Of a stretch of DNA of 12,386 nt, positions 1-6,390 are shown in pieces. Source of the DNA: Nitrosotalea sp. (GTDB lineage Archaea > Thermoproteota > Nitrososphaeria > Nitrososphaerales > Nitrosopumilaceae); NCBI GenBank assembly GCA_031296345.1, contig JARLFW010000178.1, positions 1 through 12,386 on the forward strand, read 5' to 3'. How positions within the stretch are numbered: position 1 is the stretch's first letter; each line of letters opens with the position of its first letter. A program made the position numbers and the translations under genes. Below the pieces are notes generated by a model, which saw nothing but the letters and a program-made list of their open reading frames with translations, was not told where the DNA came from and searched no databases.

Positions 1-351
1 AAGTTTTAGATCTTTTGTAACTTTATCTATCATCTCTTCTGGTGCGGGTCCTATTGAGATACAAGTGACTGTTCCAGGCTCTATCTGGGTGTGTCCTGCA
101 TCTGTTACTTCAGACCAGGGCAGATCATGTGATATTGCATCTCGTTTTACTTTATCCAATTCTGACAAGCTTGATACCTTGAGAACAACTTTTTGTTGAC
201 CATATCTTTCCCATTGATCATACCATTCTCTTTTTGATTTTCTTACATGTTCTGCACCTAAAACACACGCATGCCCCACCTGGGCTGCAATCTTACCTGT
301 GCCCATGTCAAGATCTTTTCTTACAACTATAACCTGTTTAATTATGCCCAT
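1..351 (-). CDS. pth2: Peptidyl-tRNA hydrolase, Pth2 type (3' end cut by window edge)
   Basis: Translating the reverse strand from the ATG at 349-351 gives 117 residues with no stop before the window edge. It starts MGIIKQVIVVRKDLDMGTGK and has the Pth2 core: KIAAQVGHA near residues 20-28, then a KVVLKVSS strand, a DAGHTQIEPGT block near 84-94 and ISIGPAP near 99-104. Archaeal Pth2 proteins are about 115-120 residues, so probably only the last few codons are missing. Family knowledge: Pth2 is a cytosolic enzyme that hydrolyses peptidyl-tRNAs released from stalled ribosomes, recycling the tRNA; it is unrelated in fold to bacterial Pth. It stands alone on the minus strand here, divergent from the small Cys/His gene at 483. 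The identification is firm; only the C-terminus is unseen. Confidence 0.93.
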   Translation of the reverse strand, partial: MGIIKQVIVVRKDLDMGTGKIAAQVGHACVLGAEHVRKSKREWYDQWERYGQQKVVLKVSSLSELDKVKRDAISHDLPWSEVTDAGHTQIEPGTVTCISIGPAPEEMIDKVTKDLKL

Positions 352-376
352 ACCAGATTGAAATAATATTAGGACA

Positions 377-386
377 TGTTAAACTT
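377..386 (-). promoter_or_regulatory. Putative TATA box of pth2
   Basis: On the minus strand this reads AGTTTAACAT, a weak archaeal TATA-like element centred about 30 bases before the pth2 ATG. The spacing would give a leaderless or nearly leaderless mRNA. The match is imperfect. Confidence 0.3.
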
Positions 387-453
387 TTGAATTATTTCAT
401 AGTAAGAAAAAATACTACAACAAGAGACAGTTTAATCATTAATTGTTATAGCC

Positions 454-461
454 ATAAATAA
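454..461 (+). promoter_or_regulatory. Putative TATA box of the 47-residue Cys/His peptide gene
   Basis: ATAAATAA is centred about 26 bases before the ATG at 483, the spacing expected when transcription starts at or next to the start codon. This supports expression of the small reading frame that follows. Confidence 0.45.
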
Positions 462-482
462 CGGGTTTGTCCTATTACATGC

Positions 483-626
483 ATGCCAGGTATGAAATGC
501 GCATCATGCGGAATTGGATTCTTTTCAGCTACTGGATCAGACAAATGTTCCAAGTGCTCAGGTAAGGGAGACCATCACGAAGCCGCAGAAAGTCACGACT
601 CTTGTGGTTGCGGTCATAGCCACTAA
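483..626 (+). CDS. 47-residue Cys/His-rich putative metal-binding peptide
   Basis: A short reading frame from ATG 483 to TAA 624-626 encodes a 47-residue peptide. It has two CxxC pairs (C6/C9 in KCASCG and C22/C25 in KCSKCSG), a typical zinc-ribbon arrangement. A second cluster at the end has histidines 31, 32 and 38, then CGCGHSH (C41, C43, H45, H47). The tail looks like an extra metal site of the sort seen in metallochaperones or zinc-storage peptides, but that is inference. I do not recognise a named family. A TATA-like box at the right distance and a T-run after the stop support a real single-gene unit. An overlapping 28-codon frame starting at 479 has no such features and was not chosen. 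Confidence 0.62.
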   Translation: MPGMKCASCGIGFFSATGSDKCSKCSGKGDHHEAAESHDSCGCGHSH

Positions 627-632
627 AACCCA

Positions 633-638
633 TTTTTT
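633..638 (+). terminator. T-run after the small Cys/His gene
   Basis: A run of six T lies 7 bases after the stop at 626. Archaeal RNA polymerase often terminates at such T-rich tracts without a hairpin. Evidence is only positional. Confidence 0.3.
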
Positions 639-679
639 CATATAAACACACAAAACAATTTTTTCAAAATACATATTGA

Positions 680-688
680 ATTAATAGT
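680..688 (+). promoter_or_regulatory. Putative TATA box of the geranylgeranyl reductase-family gene
   Basis: ATTAATAGT is centred about 27 bases before the ATG at 711. That spacing favours ATG 711 over the in-frame TTG at 696 as the start codon of a leaderless message. Confidence 0.45.
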
Positions 689-710
689 AAAGATATTGAT
701 AAAAAATATC

Positions 711-1847
711 ATGGACTATGACGTTGTAATAGCAGGTGGAAGTGTTGCAGGACTATTATGTGCACGAGAGATTGCCGCAAAAAACCACAAAGTCCTAGTC
801 ATTGAAGAAGACTATGAAATTGGAACTCCAGAGCATTGTGGAGGAGTAGTAAGTATTTCTGCGATGGATGACTTGGGGGTAATACCAATGAGGGCTACAC
901 TTGACAACAAGATACGCTCTGCTACAATAGTTGCACCATCTGGAAAAAGTTTTACACTTGATGCAAGACCACAGCAGGTCATAGTTTTGGATAGACGCGA
1001 GTTTGACAAACAGATTGCCCATCAGGCTCAAGTTAACGGAGCAGAGATTAGGGTAAAATCATCATTAAGAGAGATAACAAAAGAAGGGGTAAGAACTTCA
1101 GAAGGTGAAATAAAATGCAAGATAGTAGTTGATGCAAGAGGAGTATCATCGCTTATCCACAAAGACAGAACAGGTACACTCCAGTCGGCACAGTACGAAG
1201 TCTTTGCAGATTGGATAGACAAGGAAAGAATTGAAGTTCATCTGGATCAAGAAAAATATCCGGGATTTTTTGCATGGGTCATACCAACAAGAAGAGATGA
1301 AGCTAAAATTGGAGTTGCAGGAAGAGGAATAAATCCAGCACTTGCAATAGAAGAGTTTCTCAAGAAAAAAGGAAAGTATTCTACGATTAGAAAAATATTT
1401 GCACCAATTTGGATTAAAGGGCCAATCAAAGAGTTTGTCACAGGCAATATAGTAACAATAGGAGACGCCGCAGGACAGGCAAAGCCCACAACAGCAGGCG
1501 GAATTTATTCATCTGGACTTGGAGGAATATTAGCAGGAAGGTCAATTTCCAAATTTTTAGATTCAGGAAAAGAATCTAGTTTATCAGAATACCAAAAAAA
1601 GTGGACTGGAAAATTTGGTAAAGAATTTGAACACATGATTCTTGTACGTTCCCTGCTTGAAAGACTTGACAACAAGTCAATTGATTCAATATTTGATTCC
1701 ATAACACCAAAGATATTAGATGAGATCTCAAAAGAGGGAAGCTTTGATTTTCACACAACATCTGTTGCAAAGATATTAGGAGTACGTGGATCAGTCAAAG
1801 CAGTTCAGGCAATTCTTGGAAATGAATTGAGAAGATTGCTGAACTAG
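711..1847 (+). CDS. Geranylgeranyl reductase-family FAD-dependent oxidoreductase
   Basis: The 378-residue product begins MDYDVVIAGGSVAGLL, a Rossmann FAD-binding start (GGSVAG at 9-14). Family marks follow: EHCGG with Cys43, in the place of the cysteine conserved in archaeal geranylgeranyl reductases; YPGFFAWVIP at 183-192, the substrate-site motif PGxxWxxP; and GDAAGQAKPTTAGG at 251-264, the second FAD motif. The length fits the family. Family knowledge: these enzymes reduce the geranylgeranyl chains of archaeal ether lipids to saturated phytanyl chains, using FAD and an electron donor. Other members act on menaquinone side chains, so the exact lipid substrate is inferred. ATG 711 is preferred because the FAD strand begins right there and a TATA-like box lies 27 bases upstream; TTG 696 would add five residues. 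Transcribed alone, just before the aEF-1-beta operon. Confidence 0.88.
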   Translation: MDYDVVIAGGSVAGLLCAREIAAKNHKVLVIEEDYEIGTPEHCGGVVSISAMDDLGVIPMRATLDNKIRSATIVAPSGKSFTLDARPQQVIVLDRREFDKQIAHQAQVNGAEIRVKSSLREITKEGVRTSEGEIKCKIVVDARGVSSLIHKDRTGTLQSAQYEVFADWIDKERIEVHLDQEKYPGFFAWVIPTRRDEAKIGVAGRGINPALAIEEFLKKKGKYSTIRKIFAPIWIKGPIKEFVTGNIVTIGDAAGQAKPTTAGGIYSSGLGGILAGRSISKFLDSGKESSLSEYQKKWTGKFGKEFEHMILVRSLLERLDNKSIDSIFDSITPKILDEISKEGSFDFHTTSVAKILGVRGSVKAVQAILGNELRRLLN

Positions 1848-1867
1848 ATGATAAATGATAAGCAAGG

Positions 1868-1874
1868 TATAAAT
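1868..1874 (+). promoter_or_regulatory. TATA box of the zinc ribbon - aEF-1-beta - Cdc48 operon
   Basis: TATAAAT, in the context GGTATAAATTC, is centred 27 bases before the ATG at 1898. It is one of the best TATA matches in the window and is the only clear promoter for the four-gene cluster that follows. Confidence 0.6.
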
Positions 1875-1897
1875 TCGGTCAAAATCGAGTTTTTAAC

Positions 1898-2077
1898 ATG
1901 TCGTCAACAATAACATTACCTGTGTGCAGTTCATGCCATAGACCAATAATGCCTAACGACAAGTGTGTAAAATTTAACTGTCCTAGCTGTGGCTCCGTAC
2001 TACTTTGGAGATGCGAGAGTTGCAGAGAAGCAGCAAGAATATACAAGTGTAATTCATGCACTTTTGAAGGACCTTAA
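1898..2077 (+). CDS. 59-residue zinc-ribbon protein of the archaeal HVO_2753-like / DUF1610 type
   Basis: ATG 1898 to TAA 2075-2077 encodes 59 residues with four CxxC pairs: C10/C13, C28/C31 (CPSCG), C39/C42 and C51/C54. Four pairs can bind two zinc ions. Size and layout match the small archaeal zinc proteins typified by HVO_2753 of Haloferax, which also sit directly upstream of the aEF-1-beta gene; this comparison is from memory. The annotation usually given is Zn-ribbon RNA-binding protein, but the biochemical role is not settled. Here the stop is only four bases before the aEF-1-beta ATG, so the two are surely co-transcribed and a link to translation is a fair inference. Start choice is supported by the strong TATA box 27 bases upstream. 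Confidence 0.87.
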   Translation: MSSTITLPVCSSCHRPIMPNDKCVKFNCPSCGSVLLWRCESCREAARIYKCNSCTFEGP

Positions 2078-2081
2078 AAAA

Positions 2082-2363
2082 ATGGCACGACTCTCACTTA
2101 GAGCAAAGATTTTACCAACTGGAACTGAGATAGATCTAGACGAGGTCGCAAAAAAGATCCAAGGTGTATTAAAAGAAGGCATAATATTTTCAAAGTATGC
2201 AAAAGAACCACTTGCATTTGGTCTCTACTTTCTCGTTGCAGAATTTACCCTAGATGACAAAGAAGGACAAATGGATTCTCTAGAAAATGCAATTCGTTCA
2301 ATCGAAGGCGTAGGAGAATTTGAAGTATTAGGTTTAAGTCGAACATCTGTCAACATGAAGTAG
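2082..2363 (+). CDS. ef1b: Archaeal elongation factor 1-beta (aEF-1-beta)
   Basis: The 93-residue product starts [20 protein letters not shown] and ends with LSRTSVNMK. This is the size and composition of archaeal aEF-1-beta, a single alpha-beta sandwich matching the catalytic C-terminal domain of eukaryotic eEF1B-alpha. Family knowledge: it is the guanine-nucleotide exchange factor that reloads aEF-1-alpha with GTP during elongation. The frame stays open upstream to 1989, but that part overlaps the zinc-ribbon gene and does not look like aEF-1-beta; ATG 2082 gives the canonical N-terminus. An AAGGA stretch at 2067-2071 may help ribosome binding. Second gene of the operon, four bases after the zinc-ribbon stop and eight bases before the Cdc48 start. 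Confidence 0.93.
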   Translation: MARLSLRAKILPTGTEIDLDEVAKKIQGVLKEGIIFSKYAKEPLAFGLYFLVAEFTLDDKEGQMDSLENAIRSIEGVGEFEVLGLSRTSVNMK

Positions 2364-2368
2364 GTGAC
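2363..2368 (+). promoter_or_regulatory. Ribosome-binding site deciding the TTG start of Cdc48
   Basis: GGTGAC begins on the last base of the aEF-1-beta stop codon and ends three bases before TTG 2372. It matches the archaeal anti-Shine-Dalgarno sequence (GGTGA core). It is the main argument for TTG as the internal operon start codon. Confidence 0.5.
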
Positions 2369-2371
2369 ATT

Positions 2372-4540
2372 TTGGTAAAAAAAGACGAACTGCTCCAAAT
2401 GCGGGTTGGGGAAGCAAAACAAAGAGACGTTGGAAAGAGACGAGCTAGAATCGAACCAGAAGCAATGACGTTTTTAAAAGTAGAAGCAGGCGATATGATT
2501 GAGATTACAGGTAAGAGATCAAGCTGTGCCATAGTTTGGCCTGCAGATGACGATAACAAATCACCAGATGTCATCCGAGTCGATGGTCAGACAAGAAAGA
2601 ATGTAGGTGTTGGAATAAACGAACTAGTAAATGTAAAGAAAATAGTTGCCAAGCCTGCAAAAAGTGTAACCCTGATGCCAGTTAATGGAAATGTTACAGT
2701 AGACAAGGAATTTACAGATTTTGTAAAAAATAGACTCAGAGGACTACCTCTTTCAGAAGGAGACGAGATATCAGTCATGATTCTTGGAAATTCAATGGAT
2801 TTTAAAATTCACAAGGTTTCACCAAAAGCTGTTGTAAAGATAGAACGTAGTACTGCAGTTACAATATTAACTGAAACAACTACAGATAAAAAAATACGGG
2901 TTACATTTGAAGAGATAGGTGGCCTCAAGACCCAGACAAAGAGAATGCGGGAAATTGTAGAACTTCCATTAAAGCATCCTGAAATATTTGCAAGACTCAA
3001 CATAGAACCACATAGCGGCATTCTCCTTTATGGTCCACCAGGATGTGGAAAGACATTGATTGCCAAAGTGTTGGCAAGTGAATCAGAGGCAAACTTCTAT
3101 TCAATCAACGGTCCAGAGATCATGAACAAGTATTATGGAGAGACAGAAGCTAGACTGAGAGATATTTTCAAAGAGGCAAAGGAGAATTCTCCTAGTGTGA
3201 TATTTATTGATGAAATTGATGCAATTGCTCCAAAAAGAGAGGAGGCATATGGAGATGTAGAAAAAAGAGTAGTGGCGCAGTTGCTAGCTTTGATGGACGG
3301 CCTCAACGACAGAGGAAATGTCATAGTGTTGGGAGCAACAAACAGACCAGAAAGTGTGGACCCTGCGTTAAGAAGACCAGGTAGATTTGACAGAGAAATT
3401 GAGATCTCAGTTCCCAACGCAGAGGGCAGACTGGAGATACTAGAAATTCACACGCGTGGTATGCCGCTTTCAAATGTAGATCTTAAGATACTTGCTGCGG
3501 AGTTGCACGGTTATACTGGTGCTGACATTAAATCACTTTGTAGAGAGGCTGCAATGAAAGCTGTAAGAACTCTCTTGCCAGATGTAGAAAATGAAACTGA
3601 AAAAATTTCTCCTGAAATTTTACTAACTTTGAAAATTACATTACAAGACTTTTACGATGCAATGCGCGAGATTGTCCCAACTGCAATGCGGGAATTTTAT
3701 GTTGAAAGTCCAAAAGTATGGTGGAGAGAAGTGGGAGGACTGGATGATGCAAAAAGAATTTTGGAAGATAATTTGATAATGGCAATCAAGGAGCCTTTAA
3801 AATTCCAAAAGATGGGGATCAAACCTCCAAAGGGCGCACTATTGTATGGCCCATCAGGATGTGGAAAGACACTACTTGCAAGAGCTCTTGCGACAGAAAG
3901 TGGTGCAAACATGATACTTGTAAGAGGACCTGAGATTTTATCAAAATGGGTAGGAGAATCAGAAAAGGCAATCAGAGAGATATTCAGAAAGGCCAAGACC
4001 TCGTCACCATGTATTATAATATTTGATGAGCTTGACTCACTTGCCCGCTCCAAATCAAGTGAAGAGGGCGGAATAGGTGAGAGACTACTCAGTCAGCTTT
4101 TAACAGAAATGGAAGATGGAGGAGCCTCACGAGTTATAGTATTAGGAATATCAAATAGACCAGATCTTATTGATCCATCTTTGATAAGACCCGGTAGATT
4201 AGATCTAGTAATTTTTGTTCCACCGCCAGATGAGAAGGGAAGATTTGAGATAATCAGACTACTTACAAAACAGATGCCACTTTCTGGAGATATCGATTTG
4301 AAAGAGATTGCAGTTGCAACAAAGGGATATAGTGGTGCAGACCTGGTTGCCGTGTGTAGAGAAGCTGCAGTAAATGCAATGCGAAATAATAGTCCTAAAA
4401 TTACAAGTATTGACTTTTCTACAGCGCTAAAAAATGTCAAGGCATCAATTACAAAGAGTGTAGAAGAATGGTATTCAACAGTTAAGGATAATATCTCATA
4501 CGCATTACCAAAGCCAATGGACAAGGCATTTTACGGTTAG
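2372..4540 (+). CDS. cdc48: Cdc48/VCP-family AAA+ ATPase with two ATPase rings
   Basis: The 722-residue product has the full p97/VAT layout. A Cdc48 N domain covers about 7-165. The D1 ATPase has Walker A GPPGCGKT (221-228), Walker [11 protein letters not shown] (276-285), pore loop KYYGE (253-257) and arginine-finger region RRPGRFD (334-340). The D2 ATPase has Walker A GPSGCGKT (493-500), Walker [11 protein letters not shown] (548-557) and pore loop KWVGE (525-529). The chain ends in FYG, a hydrophobic-Tyr-X tail of the sort that docks on the 20S proteasome. Family knowledge: it unfolds proteins and can feed them to the proteasome. Both rings keep their catalytic residues, though both Walker A loops carry Cys before the GKT and D2 has Ser in place of Pro. 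Start TTG 2372 follows a GGTGA site and yields the normal N-terminus. Co-transcribed with aEF-1-beta and the next gene. Confidence 0.96.
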   Translation: MVKKDELLQMRVGEAKQRDVGKRRARIEPEAMTFLKVEAGDMIEITGKRSSCAIVWPADDDNKSPDVIRVDGQTRKNVGVGINELVNVKKIVAKPAKSVTLMPVNGNVTVDKEFTDFVKNRLRGLPLSEGDEISVMILGNSMDFKIHKVSPKAVVKIERSTAVTILTETTTDKKIRVTFEEIGGLKTQTKRMREIVELPLKHPEIFARLNIEPHSGILLYGPPGCGKTLIAKVLASESEANFYSINGPEIMNKYYGETEARLRDIFKEAKENSPSVIFIDEIDAIAPKREEAYGDVEKRVVAQLLALMDGLNDRGNVIVLGATNRPESVDPALRRPGRFDREIEISVPNAEGRLEILEIHTRGMPLSNVDLKILAAELHGYTGADIKSLCREAAMKAVRTLLPDVENETEKISPEILLTLKITLQDFYDAMREIVPTAMREFYVESPKVWWREVGGLDDAKRILEDNLIMAIKEPLKFQKMGIKPPKGALLYGPSGCGKTLLARALATESGANMILVRGPEILSKWVGESEKAIREIFRKAKTSSPCIIIFDELDSLARSKSSEEGGIGERLLSQLLTEMEDGGASRVIVLGISNRPDLIDPSLIRPGRLDLVIFVPPPDEKGRFEIIRLLTKQMPLSGDIDLKEIAVATKGYSGADLVAVCREAAVNAMRNNSPKITSIDFSTALKNVKASITKSVEEWYSTVKDNISYALPKPMDKAFYG

Positions 4541-4542
4541 AT

Positions 4543-4860
4543 ATGGCAGTTCCACTTCGAAATACAATATACGAAAAAATAAAAATAGCGGGATCCCTTA
4601 CAGATTCTGAATTATCAAAAGCGTTGATCAAGGCAGGAATTTCAATACCAGAAGACGAGTTTAACAAGATACTTCTTAATTTAGAAATTTATGGTATGAT
4701 AAAAGTAACATGGCTTACAAAGGACGAACGCAGAATAGAGATATCTGAAAAAGAAGAAGATGAAGACGAAATAGAACGACAGAACATGGAGAATCTAGAA
4801 AAAGAATACGAGTCGGGTTTTCCAGGTGTCGGCCAGCAAGAAGAAGAAATTCAAGAATAA
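4543..4860 (+). CDS. Small winged-helix-like protein with acidic C-terminal tail
   Basis: A 105-residue protein starting two bases after the Cdc48 stop, so almost certainly co-translated. Residues 5-68 read as a winged helix: helices around 5-17, 20-31 (LTDSELSKALIKAG) and 36-51 (EDEFNKILLNLEIYGMI), then a beta-wing (IKVTWLTKDERRIEI). Residues 68-105 are strongly acidic and probably disordered or helical. I do not recognise a named family with certainty. Possibilities include a DNA-binding regulator, a Cdc48 partner, or a relative of the RPC34-like winged-helix proteins reported in Crenarchaeota and Thaumarchaeota; the last is only a suggestion from size and phylum. The context argues for a role tied to Cdc48 or to translation. 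Confidence 0.72.
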   Translation: MAVPLRNTIYEKIKIAGSLTDSELSKALIKAGISIPEDEFNKILLNLEIYGMIKVTWLTKDERRIEISEKEEDEDEIERQNMENLEKEYESGFPGVGQQEEEIQE

Positions 4861-4891
4861 ATTTATTGTCAAGGAACAATGTTAATCAAGA

Positions 4892-4899
4892 TATTATAA
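4892..4899 (+). promoter_or_regulatory. Putative TATA box of the four-helix membrane protein gene
   Basis: TATTATAA is centred about 31 bases before the ATG at 4927, giving a leader of only a few bases. It marks a separate transcription unit after the Cdc48 operon. Confidence 0.5.
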
Positions 4900-4926
4900 G
4901 CCCCAGTCAAATCGTTTCTTGTAGAC

Positions 4927-5436
4927 ATGAGTCAATCTTTAAAAAGTGACAAGAAAATGTTGATACTCTCCATTGTAGCTGCTGCTGCAACTGTAATTGC
5001 AGGAATAATGCATTTGCAAATGGTTCCAAGAACATTATCTGAAAATTTAGGTCAAGCAATACTATATTTGGTTGGAGGACTGTTACAAATTTTCTGGGCA
5101 GTTCCAGTCATAAAAAGATGGGGCAGAGTATGGCAAATTATTGGAATTGTGGGAACCGCAGTATTGTTCGTATTATGGTATGCAAGCAGACTCCACTTGA
5201 TTTCAGAAGGGGGCATATCTGAAGGAGGTTCACATAATCAACAACCAGGAGAATTTTCAAGGGGCAATATGACAGGCGGGGAGTTCCAAAGAGCAGGAGG
5301 CCCACCAAGAGGCATAGGAATGCAAATTGGTAGAATCCTGCCACAAATTGAGATTGCTCAGATCGCATTCATGGGATTATACATCACCCTAAGCATAATG
5401 ATCTCTAAAAAGAAAAAAGCGGCAAAACAAGTCTGA
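4927..5436 (+). CDS. Four-helix membrane protein of unknown function
   Basis: A 169-residue protein with four clear hydrophobic spans: about 11-33, 41-62, 68-86 and 141-160. Between the third and fourth lies a 50-residue polar loop (87-138) rich in Gly, Ser, Gln, Asn and Arg, with repeated SEGG and GGEFQR-like stretches. The N-terminus has basic residues and the C-terminus ends in a lysine cluster (KKKKAAK), which by the positive-inside rule puts both ends in the cytoplasm and the loop between spans 3 and 4 also inside unless topology differs. I see no catalytic motif or known family. It has its own promoter-like element and faces a convergent gene 36 bases downstream. It may be a lineage-specific membrane protein; no function is proposed. 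Confidence 0.75.
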   Translation: MSQSLKSDKKMLILSIVAAAATVIAGIMHLQMVPRTLSENLGQAILYLVGGLLQIFWAVPVIKRWGRVWQIIGIVGTAVLFVLWYASRLHLISEGGISEGGSHNQQPGEFSRGNMTGGEFQRAGGPPRGIGMQIGRILPQIEIAQIAFMGLYITLSIMISKKKKAAKQV

Positions 5437-5472
5437 TTTTTATAAACTAGAATAGCGCCGGGGGTGTGGAAT

Positions 5473-5814
5473 CTATTTGCCAAGTTCTTTCATGTTAGCT
5501 TCAAGAATTACCAGTCTTCTTTGTGCAACATCCACAACACGCTTTAAAACATCAATCTCATTGCTGTTTTGTTTTCCCATCTCATTTATGCTATCAAATA
5601 AAACTTTGGCCTCGTTTGTTAATCCATTATCCATCTTGTCTAGCCTAGTTGCAAGATGGATATGATCCGCCTCTAACTTTTGTATCTTATTGCTAGTCTC
5701 ATCTATTTTTTTATTTACCGCATCAATTTCAGCATGAATTGACATTAATTCGTCTTCAATTTTGTTTGAGGGTGATGAACGAAATCTATCCATCCCCGGT
5801 ATTTTTGGTCCCAC
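5473..5814 (-). CDS. Coiled-coil protein of unknown function
   Basis: A 113-residue protein that is almost entirely charged helix. Heptad-like hydrophobic spacing runs from about residue 19 (IEDELMSIHAEIDAVNKKI) through ILEANMKELGK at the end, with one weaker stretch near 62-66. There are no cysteines, no membrane span and no catalytic motif. The first codon is GTG at 5814, about 26 bases from a TATA-like box, which fits a leaderless start; ATG 5793 would remove seven residues (the product would begin MDRFRSSPS) and cannot be excluded. Such small coiled-coil proteins are frequent in Thaumarchaeota and may be structural or scaffold proteins, but this is inference. It is convergent with the membrane protein gene and lies downstream of the response regulator with a 104-base gap. 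Confidence 0.7.
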   Translation of the reverse strand: MGPKIPGMDRFRSSPSNKIEDELMSIHAEIDAVNKKIDETSNKIQKLEADHIHLATRLDKMDNGLTNEAKVLFDSINEMGKQNSNEIDVLKRVVDVAQRRLVILEANMKELGK

Positions 5815-5834
5815 GATTGAAGATATGCTCAGTT

Positions 5835-5844
5835 CCTAGTTAAG
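5835..5844 (-). promoter_or_regulatory. Putative TATA box of the coiled-coil gene
   Basis: On the minus strand this reads CTTAACTAGG, centred about 26 bases before GTG 5814. It supports the GTG start and a promoter separate from that of the response regulator upstream. Confidence 0.38.
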
Positions 5845-5847
5845 GAT

Positions 5848-5887
5848 ATGGTAATAGACCATGATACATGTACAACAACACTTGTTG
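5848..5887. repeat. Cluster of three short inverted repeats upstream of the coiled-coil gene
   Basis: Three small palindromes lie side by side: ATGGT/ACCAT (5848-5862, loop of five), TACATGTA (5865-5872) and CAACAA-CAC-TTGTTG (5873-5887). They sit just upstream of the TATA-like box of the coiled-coil gene and after the response-regulator stop codon. They could be protein-binding sites or RNA hairpins; each alone could be chance. Confidence 0.35.
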
Positions 5888-5918
5888 AAGATTTACCATC
5901 TAGTCTTTTTTAGAATTT

Positions 5919-6299
5919 TCATGATGAATGATTTGATTTTACCATGTTTTGAATTGTTTTCTCTAGTGCAAGCATGTCAGTTGTTTTGTGTATTGAACAG
6001 TTGACTCCATTATCTTGTAATTTTTTCAACTCAGCTTCTGCAATATCCCCTGCTGAAAATACTAGTATGTTATTTTCTTTTATTTTGCCTGCCTGTATCA
6101 ATGATTCAATAATATCATAACCTGAAAATTTTGGCATGGCCAGATCTAGCAATATGGCATCAAATCGTTGTTCCAAAATCATGGCCAATCCTTCTCTTCC
6201 ATCGTTTGAGGCCATACAATCATGACCACGAGAATTCAGATATTCCCTAATCATATTTGTAATTGTTCTATTATCATCTATTGCAAGAATTCTCAACAA
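5919..6299 (-). CDS. Single-domain response regulator (CheY-like receiver)
   Basis: A 126-residue protein that is only a receiver domain. The acidic pocket is D8/D9 (AIDDN), the phospho-acceptor is D52 in LLDLAMP, the switch Ser is S82 in VFSAGD, and the conserved Lys is K105 in IHKTTD. All catalytic positions are present, so it should accept phosphate from a histidine kinase. No output domain follows, so it should signal through protein contacts, as CheY or Spo0F do. No kinase gene is in the window, so it is an orphan regulator here. The coding frame starts at ATG 6299 with a TATA-like element about 31 bases upstream, overlapped by a 17-bp palindrome that may be an operator. Confidence 0.92.
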   Translation of the reverse strand: MLRILAIDDNRTITNMIREYLNSRGHDCMASNDGREGLAMILEQRFDAILLDLAMPKFSGYDIIESLIQAGKIKENNILVFSAGDIAEAELKKLQDNGVNCSIHKTTDMLALEKTIQNMVKSNHSS

Positions 6300-6312
6300 G
6301 ATAAAACAGAGT

Positions 6313-6329
6313 AACCTAAATTTTAGGTT
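6313..6329. promoter_or_regulatory. 17-bp palindrome, candidate operator of the response-regulator gene
   Basis: AACCTAAA-T-TTTAGGTT is a perfect 8+1+8 palindrome. It lies 14-30 bases upstream of the start codon at 6299 and overlaps the proximal side of the TATA-like element (6325-6333). A dimeric protein bound here would block TBP or polymerase, so repression is the natural inference. As an RNA it would fall outside a leaderless message, which argues for a DNA role. Confidence 0.5.
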
Positions 6330-6333
6330 TTAA
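6325..6333 (-). promoter_or_regulatory. Putative TATA box of the response-regulator gene
   Basis: On the minus strand this reads TTAAAACCT, centred about 31 bases before ATG 6299. It is partly inside the 17-bp palindrome. Confidence 0.4.
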
Positions 6334-6390
6334 GAAAAACTGATACTTGCAAGTGTTTGTAAAATCATAACTTGTATTGAAATTATAAGA

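Noticed and set aside
479..565. Alternative 28-codon frame overlapping the Cys/His peptide gene
   Set aside because: It is shorter and has no recognisable pattern, while the frame from 483 has ordered Cys and His residues.
1989..2081. An upstream extension of aEF-1-beta
   Set aside because: The region codes for the zinc-ribbon protein in another frame, and the family's normal N-terminus begins at ATG 2082.
4864..4880. ATTGT/ACAAT hairpin after the Cdc48 operon as a terminator
   Set aside because: The stem is only five weak pairs and no T-run follows it.
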